Origin: Hibiscus mutabilis
Lineage: Eukaryota > Streptophyta > Magnoliopsida > Malvales > Malvaceae
DNA: 64,000 nt
Direction: 5' to 3'
NCBI GenBank assembly: GCA_019671005.1
Contig: CM033726.1
Coordinates: 19,837,608-19,901,607, forward strand
In this document: one piece after another, positions 1 through 10,789 of the stretch
How positions within the stretch are numbered: position 1 is the first letter of the stretch
Layout: the number at the start of each line of letters is the position of its first letter
Program-made: the position numbers and the translations under genes
The notes under the pieces: generated by a model
The model's input: only the letters and a program-made list of their open reading frames with translations
What the model was told of the DNA's origin: nothing
Database searches by the model: none

Positions 1-8
1 ATGAGGCA

Positions 9-470
9 TTGAACTTTAATTTCCCAGACGAAGACTTGATGTGCATTACAACCGAGGAAGAGGTTTCAGATGATAAACCATGGAAACTTTACTTCGATGG
101 AGCATCTAACGCCCTCGGACATGGGATAGGAGCAGTGCTAATTTCTCCTGAGGACGTCTATTATCCTTTCACCAGCAGATTGGAATTCTTCTGCACTAAC
201 AATATAGCTGAATACGAAGCTTGCGTTATGGGACTGAACTCAGCTATTGAGAGAAAGGTTAAGGAACTTCGAGTATTCGGAGATTCATCCTTAGTAATTT
301 ACCAATTGCGCGGGGAATGGGAAACCAGGGACCCGAAGTTGGTCAAATATTATGAATTGATTCAAGAGCTCACCAAAGAATTCGAAAAGGTCAGCTTCAA
401 TTACCTGCCCGAGAAGAAAATCAGATGGCAGACGCCTTGGCATCCATGTTTAAAACAAACATCAGGGCAG
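9..470 (+). pseudogene. Tat A extra (archaeal-type) RNase H, partial
   Basis: RNase H degrades the RNA strand of the RNA:DNA hybrid during reverse transcription. The segment LYFDGASN followed by GIGAVLISP has the first catalytic Asp. NNIAEYEA holds the conserved Glu and FGDSSLVI a further Asp, as in the extra RNase H domain of Tat elements. The upstream RT lies outside the window. A one-base frameshift near 418-425 moves the reading frame to that of the integrase, where the usual RNase H ending MADALASM appears. The domain is recognisable over nearly its full length (about 150 residues), but the polyprotein is broken here. Confidence 0.8.
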
Positions 471-1797
471 AAATGAAGCCCATTGAGATGCGGACGTTTG
501 AAAGGCCTGCTCATTGTTGTAATGTACATGAAGAGATTGATAGAAACCCATGGTACTATGACATCTTGCAATATGTCAAGCTTCGAAAGTATCCAGAAGG
601 GGCAAATGACAATGACAGAAAGACACTCAGAAAAATGGCAACAAGATATGTCCTAGATGGGGAGATCCTATATAGGAGAAGTCATGATCAGACATTGCTG
701 AGATGTATGGATGCCCGGGAGGTGAAAGAGATTTTAGCTGAAGTACATGACGGGCTCTGTGGAACGCACACCAACGGGCTGTCTATAGCCCGAAAATTTA
801 TGAGATATGGTTATTTCTGGTTGACCATGGAGGGAGATTGCATCGATTACGCCAGGAAATGCCACAAATGCCAAATTTACACTGACAAGATTCACGCACC
901 CCCATCGCCTTTACACACCATGAATTCTCCGTGGCCTTTTGCAGCGTGGGGCATGGACGTCATCGGGCAGATTCATCCGAAAGCTTCCAATGGACATCGT
1001 TTCATTTTGGTCGCCATAGACTATTTCACTAAATGGGTAGAGGCAACGTCTTACGCCAACATCACAAGGACTACAGTATGTAAGTTCTTAAAGAAGGAGA
1101 TTATTTGTCGATACGGATTGCCAGAAAGAGTCATCACCGACAACGCTTCCAATCTGAATAACAAAATGATGACGGACGTGTGCACTCAATTCAAGATAAC
1201 ACACCATAATTCCACAGTCTATCGTCCTAAAATGAATGGGGCAGTGGAAGCAGCAAACAAGAACATAAAGAAGATCATAGCAAATACGACGGATACCTAC
1301 AGGGATTGGCATGAGAAGCTGCCATTTGCCCTTTTCGCCTATAGGACGTCCGTTCGCACATCAACAGGGGCAATACCCTACTCCTTGGTGTATGGTACCG
1401 AAGCAGTACTCCCCATCGAGGTAGAGATCCCGTCTCTCTAAGTCTTAAATGAAGTAAAATTGGAAGAAGCCGAATGGGTGCAGGCCAGGCTCGACCAGCT
1501 AAATCTCATTGATGAAAAGAGACTAAAGGCTATTTGTCATGGTCAGATGTACCAAAAGCAGATGATGCAGGCATACAACAAAAAGGTGCGCCCAAGAGAA
1601 TTCAAAAAGGGGGATCTGGTGCTCAAGAAAATCCTCCCGATTCAGAAAGATTCTCGAGGAAAATGGATGCCCAACTGGGAAGGGCCGTACGTGGTAAAAA
1701 AGGCCTTCTCAGGAGGAGCCCTAATCTTAACAGAAATGGATGGAGACGAGCTGAAAACCCTGTAAATTCTGATGCTGTTAAGAAATACTATCTTTGA
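425..1797 (+). pseudogene. Tat A integrase with C-terminal domain, decayed
   Basis: Integrase inserts the cDNA into the host chromosome. The His/Cys zinc domain is seen around residues 105-150 (GTHTNG, then CHKCQ). The catalytic core follows with Asp in GMDVIG, Asp in ITDNAS and Glu in GAVEAANK, so the D,D-E triad is intact. An in-frame stop at 1439-1441 lies just after EVEIPSL. The same frame reopens with EEAEWVQARL and a GPY-type C-terminal segment (NWEGPYVVKKAF). A frameshift near 1757 precedes the last residues (SDAVKKYYL, ending at 1797). The single stop and the frameshifts make it non-functional as it stands. No chromodomain is present, as expected for Tat. Confidence 0.85.
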
Positions 1798-1806
1798 AAA
1801 AAATAA

Positions 1807-1837
<31 letters not shown>

Positions 1838-2814
1838 GAGAGCTCAGGGTGAAAACCCGAAATAGGGCGTCTTGAAGCAGAGGGAGGACCTAAGTTGAAA
1901 ACCCGTAAAGGGCGGCTCGGGTAAATTGAAAAGTTGAATATCCGAAGAGAAGGGTATCCCCATGAACATCATGAAGAGGGAGCTTCAGGCAAAAGATCCT
2001 ACGCCGGTTGACAGGATCATGTATCATTCATGTCGAAGATAATGAGGGATCTTGTATTTCATACTTAATTTTCCTTCTTTCTCATGTGTGTCATACCTCT
2101 TTTAAGATATCCCAAGCCCTTAATCGTAATAAAATCGTGTTTTTGAGCATCCATTCCTTGCTTTCTTGTTAATTTCAGGCAAATAAGCTAACATAGGCTT
2201 ATGGTAAAACAAGAGATTTCTGAGCATTACTGTAATCTAACCTTAGAAATGCAGGTGATTAAAGAAAATGATGTTAACTTCGCCCTCTAGCTCCCTACAT
2301 AACGGCTGGTGATAGGAAAGGTGGAAAGCTTCAAACAACCGGATAGGATGACCAATGGCGTACGTCCTGTCTATTCAAGGAAAGCATGCGAGATAACAAG
2401 AGAGATCTCTTGGGTGAAAACCCAGAAGGGCACCCCTAAAAAAAACTCTCTAAAGCGAAAACCCGAAAGGGCACTTTAGAATTCCAAGTCGTAAATGGAG
2501 AAAAAGAAAGGTTGGAATGGTTGAACCTGACAGTGAAGTGGGGTATCGACGCCCGTGAAAAAGGAGAAAGTGAACAACGAGATCGAATAAGGACCAAAAC
2601 AAGCCCACCAAGATATTGACACTCATGCATCATGAATAGTCAGACATCACTAGGATTAGGAGCATGTCAATTAATTTGTCATAGCATTTTGTTTTATCTT
2701 AGACAGGTATCAGTAGATTCAAAGAGACATCAGTGGCCATCGTGGTGTGAATCCCAAATGTGAAGACAGTGGTTCTACATACAAAAGGCATATGTTTCCA
2801 AGCGCCTACAAAGA
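1798..2814 (+). other. Tat A non-coding tail before the tandem array
   Basis: About 1 kb without a supportable gene. Short near-repeats built on GTGAAAACCCGAAA-like text recur at about 1848, 1890, 2414 and 2455. I read this as the long 3' untranslated region typical of Tat elements. Confidence 0.55.
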
Positions 2815-3605
2815 GAGGTTCTATATAGGAAGAATCGGCCACTCCGAGGCTTCAGAAGCTGAAAGTTCTATATAGGAAGGACTTACAGCTCCAGGGTGAA
2901 GACTAGCAGTTCTATATAGGAAGAACTCCCAGTCGAAGGAATTCACTCATGATACACAAGGTTTTATATAGGGAAAACCTGTTGTGTTGAAAGCGAAGAG
3001 TCTTATATAGGAACGGCTCCGAGCTTCACTGTCTTAGAGTAAAAGATTCTATATAGGAAGAATCCGTAGCTCTAAGATTTCAGAAGCCAAAAGTTTTATA
3101 TAGGAAGGACTGACGGCTCCAAGGTGAAGACTAGCAGTTCTATATAGGAAGAACTCCCAGTTGAAGGAATTCACCCATGATGCACAAGGTTTTATATAGG
3201 GAAAACATGTTGTGTCGAAAGCGAAGAGTTCTATATAGGAAGGGCTCCGAGCTTTACTGTCTTAGAGTGAAAGGTTCTATATAGGAAGAACCTGTAGCTC
3301 TGAGATTTCATAAGCTAAAAGTTCTATATAGGAAGGACTGACAGCTCCAGGGTTTGAAGACTAGCAGTTCTATATAGGAGGAACTCCCAGTCGGAAGAAT
3401 CCATCAGAGACGCAAAAGGTTTTATATAGGAGAAACCAGCGTTGAAGGCGAAGAGTTCTATATAGGAAGGACTCCAAGCTTTACTGTCTTGAAGTGAAAA
3501 GTTCTATATAGGAGGGACTCATAACTCGAGGCTTCAGAGCGAAGGGTTCTATATAGGAAGAGCCTGTAGCTCCAAGATCGGAGGGGGAAGAAGCTATATA
3601 TAGGA
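2815..3605 (+). repeat. Tat A 3'UTR tandem array of hairpin units
   Basis: About 18 copies of a core close to GTTCTATATAGGAAGAAC recur every 36-55 bases. GTTC and GAAC flank TATATAGGAA, so each copy can fold into a short stem-loop. The cores sit in a higher-order unit of about 280-300 bp: compare the stretches starting near 2900, 3130 and 3360, which repeat the order 'CTAGCAG...CCCAGT...GATACACAAGG'. Tandem repeats in this position are known in Tat/Ogre elements. Any role in RNA packaging or termination is my inference. Confidence 0.85.
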
Positions 3606-3745
3606 AGGACTTACGAGCCCGAAGATTCAGCCGAGGAAGAACGGAGAGTTCCAGAAGAACACGTGTTTCCAAAGCTACAAACAGGGAAGTCTGATAAAAA
3701 TGAATGCTTATGAATCTTTGCTTTGTTCCCATTCCACGAGAACAA

Positions 3746-3760
3746 GCAAAGAGGGGCAAC
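3746..3760 (+). promoter_or_regulatory. Tat A polypurine tract
   Basis: GCAAAGAGGGGCAAC lies directly before the LTR start. It is purine-rich and placed where plus-strand DNA synthesis is primed. The same GGGCAAAGAG-type context precedes the Tat B LTR on the other strand (22598-22613). Confidence 0.75.
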
Positions 3761-6710
3761 TATAATCACTCATTTTTATCTGGTCTATAAATACATATTA
3801 GTATAATTATTAGTATATTAGCGTTGCATGTATACATTGTATTATGTTATGCTATATGTTTATTATGTGCATGAGTGTTATTAATATATGTAAATTGTGT
3901 AGTGTGTGCATGTATGTTATAAACTATGTATGTATACGTATTAATAAGCAATAAGGGGTATGTGTGTCACGCATGTATCTATATTTAGTACGAGCGTATT
4001 TGTTTTTACGGATAATGTGTGTAGATGTTATGTTAATTATGTGTATGATTCTATATGTACGTATGCTAGTATGTTATATTAATTAATGTTTGCATAGGTA
4101 CATACGTATGTATTATTGTATGTGTATTATTATTATTAATTGTTGTAATAACTAATATTAATGTTATTATTATTGGGCTAATATAAAATGAAATCCAAAA
4201 AAAAACATATTAAACCCAAAATAAATAAATTGCCAGTCCAAGTCCATTATAGGTCTGAAATTATTAATATTATTACAAGGCCCGGTTGGCCCAAACCCAA
4301 AGCCCTATTTAATTCTAATTATTTTTGTGCAGATAACTATGGGCCGTTGGATCAAGATCTGATCCAACGGCCACAATCAAGCAGGGACAAAATATCTAGC
4401 CAGCCGCGTACACTACACGTCTGGACGGTTCGAGTGCCATGCGCGCGTGCGGTCCACGTGCGGACTCTTCGATATCCCACGCGTGCGTGAGTCCCACGCG
4501 CTATAACCCCTCGATTGATGAGCCTCACGTGGCACGATCTGGAGCCGTTTCACCGATCGAGGTTTCATCTGGGTCGTTCATCCTTCAAGCCAGCCCGACC
4601 GTTAGATCAGATCTGATCCAACGGCCGAGAACGCCTCTGGCTGAAGACAACTCCCCCACACCGCCACCATGCTTCCACCATGCCGGTCTCCAACCACCGC
4701 GTTCAGACATATCACGACACGAAAAAAAGAAAGATTATGTCAGTATCAGTCTAGATATGAAAATAGATATTACATCACTTATTACCAAACCAAAGAGACA
4801 TGCATATATGTATGAAACAAGAAATTGTAAGGCAACGAAGTTGTAATCGAAAAGAAAAAATACAAAAAAAAACAACGAGTTTTCAATGGTAATACTCTTC
4901 TCTTTTCTCACTTCTTTGCATGCATACAAAAAACATACGTAGTGATAACAGAAAGGGGGTTTAGAGTTATTACCTTCGTCTGTGGATCTCCCCTCACCAT
5001 TGACAAGCCTCTTCGGCTTTTCAAAGTCAAACATGGTGAACTGAAGGGAGTGGGAGGCCCTTTTTTGGTTTCGTTTTGGGTTGAAAAAAAGGAGGGTTTT
5101 TTCGTTTTGTATTTCTTAGATCTAGGACGAATAGGGGCTTTTTCTCCAAATCCAAGCTCAAATTCGTGTTGAGGGTAAGGCTAGGTTCATATTGGTGTTT
5201 TTTTTGGGCTTGCCGACGCCGGCTAGCGGCGGCCGGCGGCGGAGAAGACGGCGGTCGGCCGCCGGTTTATGGGTTCATCAGGAGATGGTTGAGAGAGAAT
5301 GAGAGGTTTGGCTGGTTATAAAAACTGAAAATGAATGAAATGAGGAAAATTTGATTCTGGCCAAAAAAAGGGGGTTTATAGGTGTTATTATTTTGTGAAA
5401 TGGGTAAATTCAGAAATAAATCCCCCCGCGTTTTCAATATTTTCGTTTTTGTCTCGCCGCAAGGGATATTTACAACTCTGGTCCCCCCTTGTATTTCGAA
5501 ATCTTGCAATCCAGTCCCTAAATTACACCGGATCAGTTTTTAAATGGTAAAATTACCCCTTTAACCATCCCGCGTTTTTGGATTTTTCAGTTCGGGTCTG
5601 CCCCTTGGTCCAATTACAGTTTCAGTCCTTTCAAATTCGGTCCTGTTTGCATTTTCATCCCTAAATTGCATATTATTATCCTTTAATTTCTGCTACTGAT
5701 GTTTATTTCTTTTCATTTCAGTCCCGTTTCCATATAAATATTCATGTTCGTATTATAATCGTGCATGTTGATATAACCTTTTGTCTTATTATATATCTCT
5801 CGTATATGCCTTGTATTTTTATGTTTACATGTATATGTGTGTTAAGTTTATGATGATTATGTATCTTTATGTATTAGTTCGGTTATTCGTATCACGCATA
5901 TTATGTTCTAGTTGGCTCGTACATAACATGTTTTGTATTTTAGTACGTATTGTATGTTCTCTTGGCTTTTAGGTTACGTGTTAGTATATTTTCTGTTTAT
6001 GTATAATATATTGTTATATATGTTGAAATGTGTTCTATTGCTAATATGTATGTCTTCTTGAAATATGTGTTTTTGTCCACACATGTATTTATTCATGCCT
6101 TGTTATTGTGACATGTTAAATTTGTTTTTATCTACTATTAAGATTGATATGTATATATGTATGTTTTAATTATGTATTTTATTTATGATAGATTAGTATT
6201 CTATTATGTTAATATTTATTGCATTTAAATTATTTGCTATGTTTTATATTTTGCTCACTAAGTTTGCATAATGAGATATATAAATTGTCAATGCGGTGCC
6301 CTTTTATCCGAGCGTAAACGGGGCCAGTATCAGGCGTAGTGATAGTGGTTGGGCGTTTACTCTCGGATAACGGGGCCCTTAAAATTTATTCGCAATTATA
6401 CCCGAATTTTAAATTAATCGTCACTTTAATCCGGAAAATTTAATATTAATGAAGCGGTAATTATTAAAGTACCAATTTTGGGCGGTGTGGGAGTGCTAAT
6501 CCTTCCCCATCCGTAACCAACTCCCGAACCCAATAGTTTTCAAATCTCTGGTTTTTTATGGTGTCCGCCCTACCTAAGTGGCCGGTGGCGACTCCAATTT
6601 TTAAATAAAATGCATTTTTTAAAAACCCCCACGGAATAAATATTTCATATAAAAAAATCACAAACACTTCGAAAAACTCGTTTTTTTAGCGAAAAAAAAA
6701 CATTGCTACA
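3761..6710 (+). repeat. Tat A 3' LTR (2.95 kb)
   Basis: It starts TATAATCACTC, probably a decayed TG start, right after the polypurine tract and ends ACATTGCTACA. The 3' part (6480-6600) holds the Tat-lineage block that reads GTGCTAATCCTTCCCC, then CGTAACCAACTCCCGAACCC, then GTGGCGACTCC; the same block is found inverted in Tat B (20960-21150). A possible TATA box (TATAAAAA) lies at 5317-5324. A GC-rich patch at 5217-5265 (CGGCGG repeats) stands out from the AT-rich surroundings. The start is inferred from the tract because no second LTR is available for comparison. Confidence 0.75.
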
Positions 6711-6720
6711 GCCCGGTGGG

Positions 6721-7375
6721 CTTTTTTTTAGTTTCGAACAATTGCTTTTATGTTCCTAGTATAAGTAGGAATATCATTTCAGTTTCTTGCTTGGATAATA
6801 ATGGTTTTTCTTTTATTATTAAGAATAATAATTGCTCTATTTATTATAAAGACGTGTTCTATGCAAATGATGATTTACAAGATGATTTTATGTTTTGAGT
6901 CTTCAAAACTCCAACAATTCTTCGATATATAACATAGATAAAATGCTTAAATCTAATCATTTAAATCCAACCTATATCTGGTGTTGTCGCCTTGGCCACA
7001 TAAATGAGAAGTGCATTTCAAAACTTCATCAAGATGGAATTTTGAAATCTTTTGATTTTGAATCATATGATACTTGTGAATCTTGTTTACTAAGTAAGAT
7101 GACAAATAGTCCTTTTACTGGACACAATGAAAGGGCCATTGAGTTATTGGGTCTAATACATACAAATGTATCTAGACCTTTAACTTTAACTGGTAGAAGA
7201 GGTTACAAGTACTTCATTACGTTTACTGATAACTTTAGTAGATATGGTTATGTTTACCTGTTGAAACATAAATCAAAAAACATTTGAAGTGTTAAAATAT
7301 TTTCAAAATAAAGTACAAAATCAACTTGGCAAAACAATAAAGGCTCTTTGATCTGATCGAGGAGGAGAATATTTG
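6721..7375 (+). pseudogene. Copia fragment: pre-integrase zinc region and start of integrase core
   Basis: Translation gives a Ty1/copia GAG-pre-integrase segment (NCFYVPSISRNIISVSCLD), a His/His/Cys/Cys zinc region (LGHINEKCISKLH, later CESCLLSKM) and the start of the integrase core (GYKYFITFTDNFSRYGYVYL, later SDRGGEYL). The frame changes near 6895 and near 7285, and a stop precedes SDRGGEYL. The position of the first catalytic Asp reads HTNVSRP, so Asp appears replaced by Asn. The type resembles Tork/Tnt1. The fragment is bounded by Tat A on the left and the SIRE LTR on the right; the rest is not in the window. Confidence 0.8.
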
Positions 7376-8446
7376 TGTTGGGTTAAACAATCAATGGAAA
7401 TGGCCAAGAATGAGGTGAATTGACAATTAAAAATTTGGTGGATGCAATGAGCAAAAAGAAAGAAAATTTGCACAAGTTAGAGTGGTTCAACCTTCTAAAC
7501 AAGGTTTACATCCACTACCTTAGCTATCCACACTAAGGATTTTCACAAATTCACTAATTTTTCTTTCCTTTTAGGCTAGAGGAGATAACCTCACAAATAC
7601 CTATACTTATACCCCAAAGTCTAGTGTTTGTACAATTAAAAATTCACTAAAAACCCAAACTTGATGAAAATGAAATACAATGAAAATCACTCAAGCGAGT
7701 TACAAGAATTTTGTACTAAAAGCTCTAAGAGGTTGGATATGTGCTTGAATGCTTTTGGATAGTTGTCTTATTGTTGAAGAAGCTTTGGAAACACTAGTAT
7801 CGGTATGAGAGCATTCGTATCGGTACCTGCCAAAAGAAGAAAGAGTCGTTGCAACAAAGGGCGCCAATACATGGGCAAGCGTATCGATACAAAGTGAGGA
7901 ATTAACAAAGGGTATTGGTACTGGCCGTACCGTACCGATACTCATTTTGCTCATTGAAATCCTTGGAACAATTGGCTAACAAACCATATTGGTATGCATA
8001 TAGGTGTACTGGTATGCATAACTAATCTTTTAAAAGTTAGTTCCAAGAAACTTTAACAAGGCAACGGTCAAAACATTTAAAAAAATATTTTACATTTATT
8101 AATCCACGTATCGGTATGCCATATGTCGTACTGGTACTCGAAGCACGATTTGGATTATAATTTCAAAAACCTGTAACGGTACGTGTATAGCCGTACTAGT
8201 ACTCGTAAGCCATAATCACAAGTTTGATTTCCAGTAACGAAAACCTGTACCTGTTCGCCATAGGCCGTACCGGTACTCAATTACCAAATTGGCTAAATTG
8301 AGTACCAAAACACTTAGAAAATATTTGGGATTCAAAATTTGACTTGGAAAATTATTTAAGTTCGAATGCGTGTAAATTTAGTGAGTAAAATTTATTTGTT
8401 TTACAATTTAGTCCTTGCTATATCAAAATCAAATATAGGTTTAATA
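7376..8446 (-). repeat. SIRE 3' LTR (1.07 kb)
   Basis: On the minus strand the LTR starts TATTAAACC (decayed TG) just after the GGGGAGAT tract and ends GTTTAACCCAACA. The terminal bases form the expected short inverted repeat. The length is typical of SIRE. It abuts copia coding sequence at 7375; the five bases before it, ATTTG, would be the target duplication, but the partner copy is not available. Confidence 0.75.
7795..8280 (-). repeat. Dispersed GTATCGGTAC / GTACCGATAC motif cluster in the SIRE LTR
   Basis: At least seven blocks combine a form of TATCGGTA with an inverted partner such as GCCGTACCGGTACTC a few bases away. They lie near 7796-7830, 7880, 7918-7945, 7988-8020, 8107-8140, 8178-8205 and 8247-8280. 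They are not a simple tandem array: spacing and intervening sequence vary. The same motif recurs in the pol-env spacer at 10445-10565. Confidence 0.8.
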
Positions 8447-8448
8447 AT

Positions 8449-8460
8449 CTCCCCATTTTT
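8449..8460 (-). promoter_or_regulatory. SIRE polypurine tract
   Basis: Minus-strand reading is AAAAATGGGGAGA in the context GATATCAAAAATGGGGAGAT, next to the LTR start. This is the usual SIRE arrangement. Confidence 0.75.
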
Positions 8461-8812
8461 GATATAACAAAACTAAAATAAATTTTTAGTTCACTCCCCC
8501 TTACTTTAAGACTAAAAGGTTATTTGTTTTTGAAAAGCCTTTAAAAAATTTATATCCCACTTCTCCCCTTTTTGTTAGATCTAAATCAATAAGGTAAAGA
8601 AAACAATCACCACAACATAAAATAGCTCCAAGGATATCATAAAAACATAATATTATAAATCCAAAGCATAAAATTCAAGACATAAAATATTCAACGAATT
8701 TAAAAAAATAAACCAAAGCAATTAGCCATTGGAAATATAAAATAAAACATAGGTGCATAAACTCAAAACCTAATAGATATGATATGATGATATGATATGC
8801 AAAGCTCTAAGC
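8461..8812. other. SIRE stretch between env-like ORF and polypurine tract
   Basis: AT-rich DNA of about 350 bp. A second minus-strand AAAAAGGGGAGAAG lies at about 8560-8573 and could be a duplicate polypurine tract. I see no gene. Confidence 0.4.
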
Positions 8813-9889
8813 CTAAGAATCATCCTCGTCGTCTTTGTCCTCGTCTTCTTCTTCTTCCTCTTCCTCATTGTTGTCTCCAAGAGCATATCCACGCTATTCT
8901 TGATGAAAAGTGGTAAGAGTTATGTCCATAAAAGACACACGATGCTCAACATAAGTCAATCTAGCATCCATGGAGTCAAACCTTGCATCCATGGCGGCAA
9001 ACTTCCCATCAAGGTAGGTGAAGAGAGCATCAAGAGAAGGTGGAGCAACGAGAACATACTCAACTAGTTTAACATCTGTCTAAACTTGACTAGGAAGATT
9101 TTCATTGCAAACCCATTCACATTGAAAAAGTAAACTTTTCTTTTCGAAGGGATCTCACATCAATAAGTTCGATAAGAGGAACCCTAAGGTCAAAAGATCA
9201 ATCGATGTGAAGCTTGTGGAAGATGTGGCTAAGGATGGTTCCATAAGAGAAATAGTTAAAGATGTGGCTAGGTTTAGGCGTTTTCTCTCATGAAAGCAAT
9301 TAAGCCTAAAGTCATCCACCATGCGAATAGCTGACCACTTACCACCGGATGAACGAAACTACCAAGTGATGAGAAGGTGAAGAAAACATTCATGGGCTTC
9401 GAGAACTTTGACCGAGCCACTATAGGTTGTAGGAAAAGCATTTTCATCATCAATACCCACATTTTCCATCCCCAAAAGATCGACTAGTTTTTGAGAATCA
9501 AGAGTAAAAGTTTTTCCTATAACATAAGATTCAATGGCAATAGTTTTAGTTTTGTCTTGATTTAAAACACATCAAACATTGGAGTAAAAAATACGGACAA
9601 GGTTTTTGTAAACAATGCCAGGGACATTTTAAAATTCAAGAACTTCCATTCCCTCATCAAATCAAGGTATTTAAAACCAAACTCATTGGAGCACATATTG
9701 GTGTAATCAACAATTCGCTCATGACGAACTTTAAAAATTTGAAATTTTTTGAAATATTCCATAGCTTGAGGGTTTTCCGTTCATTAAAACAATGGGAAAA
9801 AGTTGGGCAAGGTTAGGTTTGGTACCATTGTTACCGGGGTTGGAAGAACTAGCGGTGGGATCTTTTCTAGGTTACTTTCTAGGAGGCAT
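8813..9889 (-). pseudogene. SIRE extra env-like ORF, decayed
   Basis: I do not know the function of this protein. Following the minus strand from an ATG at 9889 (MPPRK start) through frameshifts and stops to a TAG at 8813-8815 gives a product of about 360 codons. It has a basic, Ser/Asn/Pro-rich start, a domain with YKNLVRIFYSNV and later LVDLLGMENVG, a likely coiled coil (LDGKFAAMDARFDSMDARL) and a very acidic tail (a run of Glu then Asp). The domain resembles the family I know as 'putative plant transposon protein', also seen in the Athila third ORFs here. At least one frameshift near 9640 and several stops interrupt it. I see no signal peptide or membrane segment, so 'env-like' refers to position only. 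Confidence 0.65.
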
Positions 9890-10789
9890 GATAAAGGGTT
9901 TTTGATAAAATCTACAAAATTTAAACAAAAAAAAACATATGTATGCAAATACATCAAATTCAATCCAATAATCAAGGTAGGATAAAAATCTATAATGTAT
10001 AGTTTAAAAACAAATACAAATATAAATTTTTTGGTAAATTTAAAACTTGAAAAACAATAAAATAAAATATACGAGAATGAATATATATTCGAATAAAAAA
10101 AATTATTTTTAAAGAATTATTGTAAAAACTTTAAAATCATAGATATATATATCCTAAATATATAAAAAATTAAATCTAAAAGATATAAAAGTGTAAAGAA
10201 ATTCAAAATAGTATAAAATAGGGTTTTCATCTTGAATGATGGATGAATTAGAAGATGATTTGCACTAGACTTGTAGACCAAAGTTTGGGCTTGATGTTTA
10301 AAGTAAAAGCCCCCAAAAGATTTGAAGAATGAATTTTGATGAAAAAACTAGAGATTTAGAGGGTTCTTATAAATGAAATTCGGCTTGGGGTTTAAAAAAA
10401 TTAGAGTTTGATTTAAAATAGGAAAACATATTTAATTGCTTTAGTGCACACATACTGGTGCAACTAAAGAGCGTACCGAAACAGATTAACCCCGTACAGA
10501 CAAGTATGTACCGAAACACTGCCCCTGATAACCCGTATCGGTACAAGTACCCTCGTACCGATACCCCTTGATCAAAATTAACAATTTTGGTTGCAAAGGA
10601 CCCAAAATTTTGATTTTACTTGAATCGATATGCATGATAACGATGGATGAGCAACAAGTAAAGGGGAAAAAAGATACATACTCCCCCTAACAACATGAAT
10701 AGATGCATTTAAGGAGAAGATCACACAAACATGAAAATCATACAAACTCAAGCAATTTTAAGTTCAAACAAAGGCTCTAAGGCGAAAGA
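9890..10789 (-). other. SIRE spacer between pol and env-like ORF, with second purine tract
   Basis: About 0.9 kb, AT-rich. It holds GTACCGAAAC, GTATCGGTAC and CGTACCGATACC motifs at 10445-10565 like those in the LTR. It also has a minus-strand TTAGGGGGAG tract (10681-10690) shortly after the end of pol. SIRE elements are known to carry a purine tract here as well as one before the LTR. Confidence 0.55.

Larger units (their letters stand above)
1..6710 (+). mobile_element. Tat A: 3' half of a Tat/Ogre-type Ty3/gypsy retrotransposon
   Basis: The order seen is extra RNase H, integrase, long non-coding tail with tandem repeats, purine-rich tract and a 2.95-kb LTR. A second, archaeal-type RNase H before the integrase and a long repetitive 3' tail are known hallmarks of the Tat (Ogre/Retand) lineage. 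The 5' LTR, gag, protease and RT lie before base 1. The LTR ends in GCTACA at 6710, after which copia coding sequence begins within about 20 bases, so I infer insertion into a copia element. No target-site duplication can be tested because the 5' end is outside the window. Confidence 0.85.

Noticed and set aside
4188..5172. Plus-strand frames of 76-135 codons and a possible small gene
   Set aside because: They lie inside the Tat A LTR, have no recognisable motif and overlap each other in different frames.
5217..5265. GC-rich patch as a CpG-island promoter of a host gene
   Set aside because: Only about 50 bp, inside an LTR, and no gene follows.
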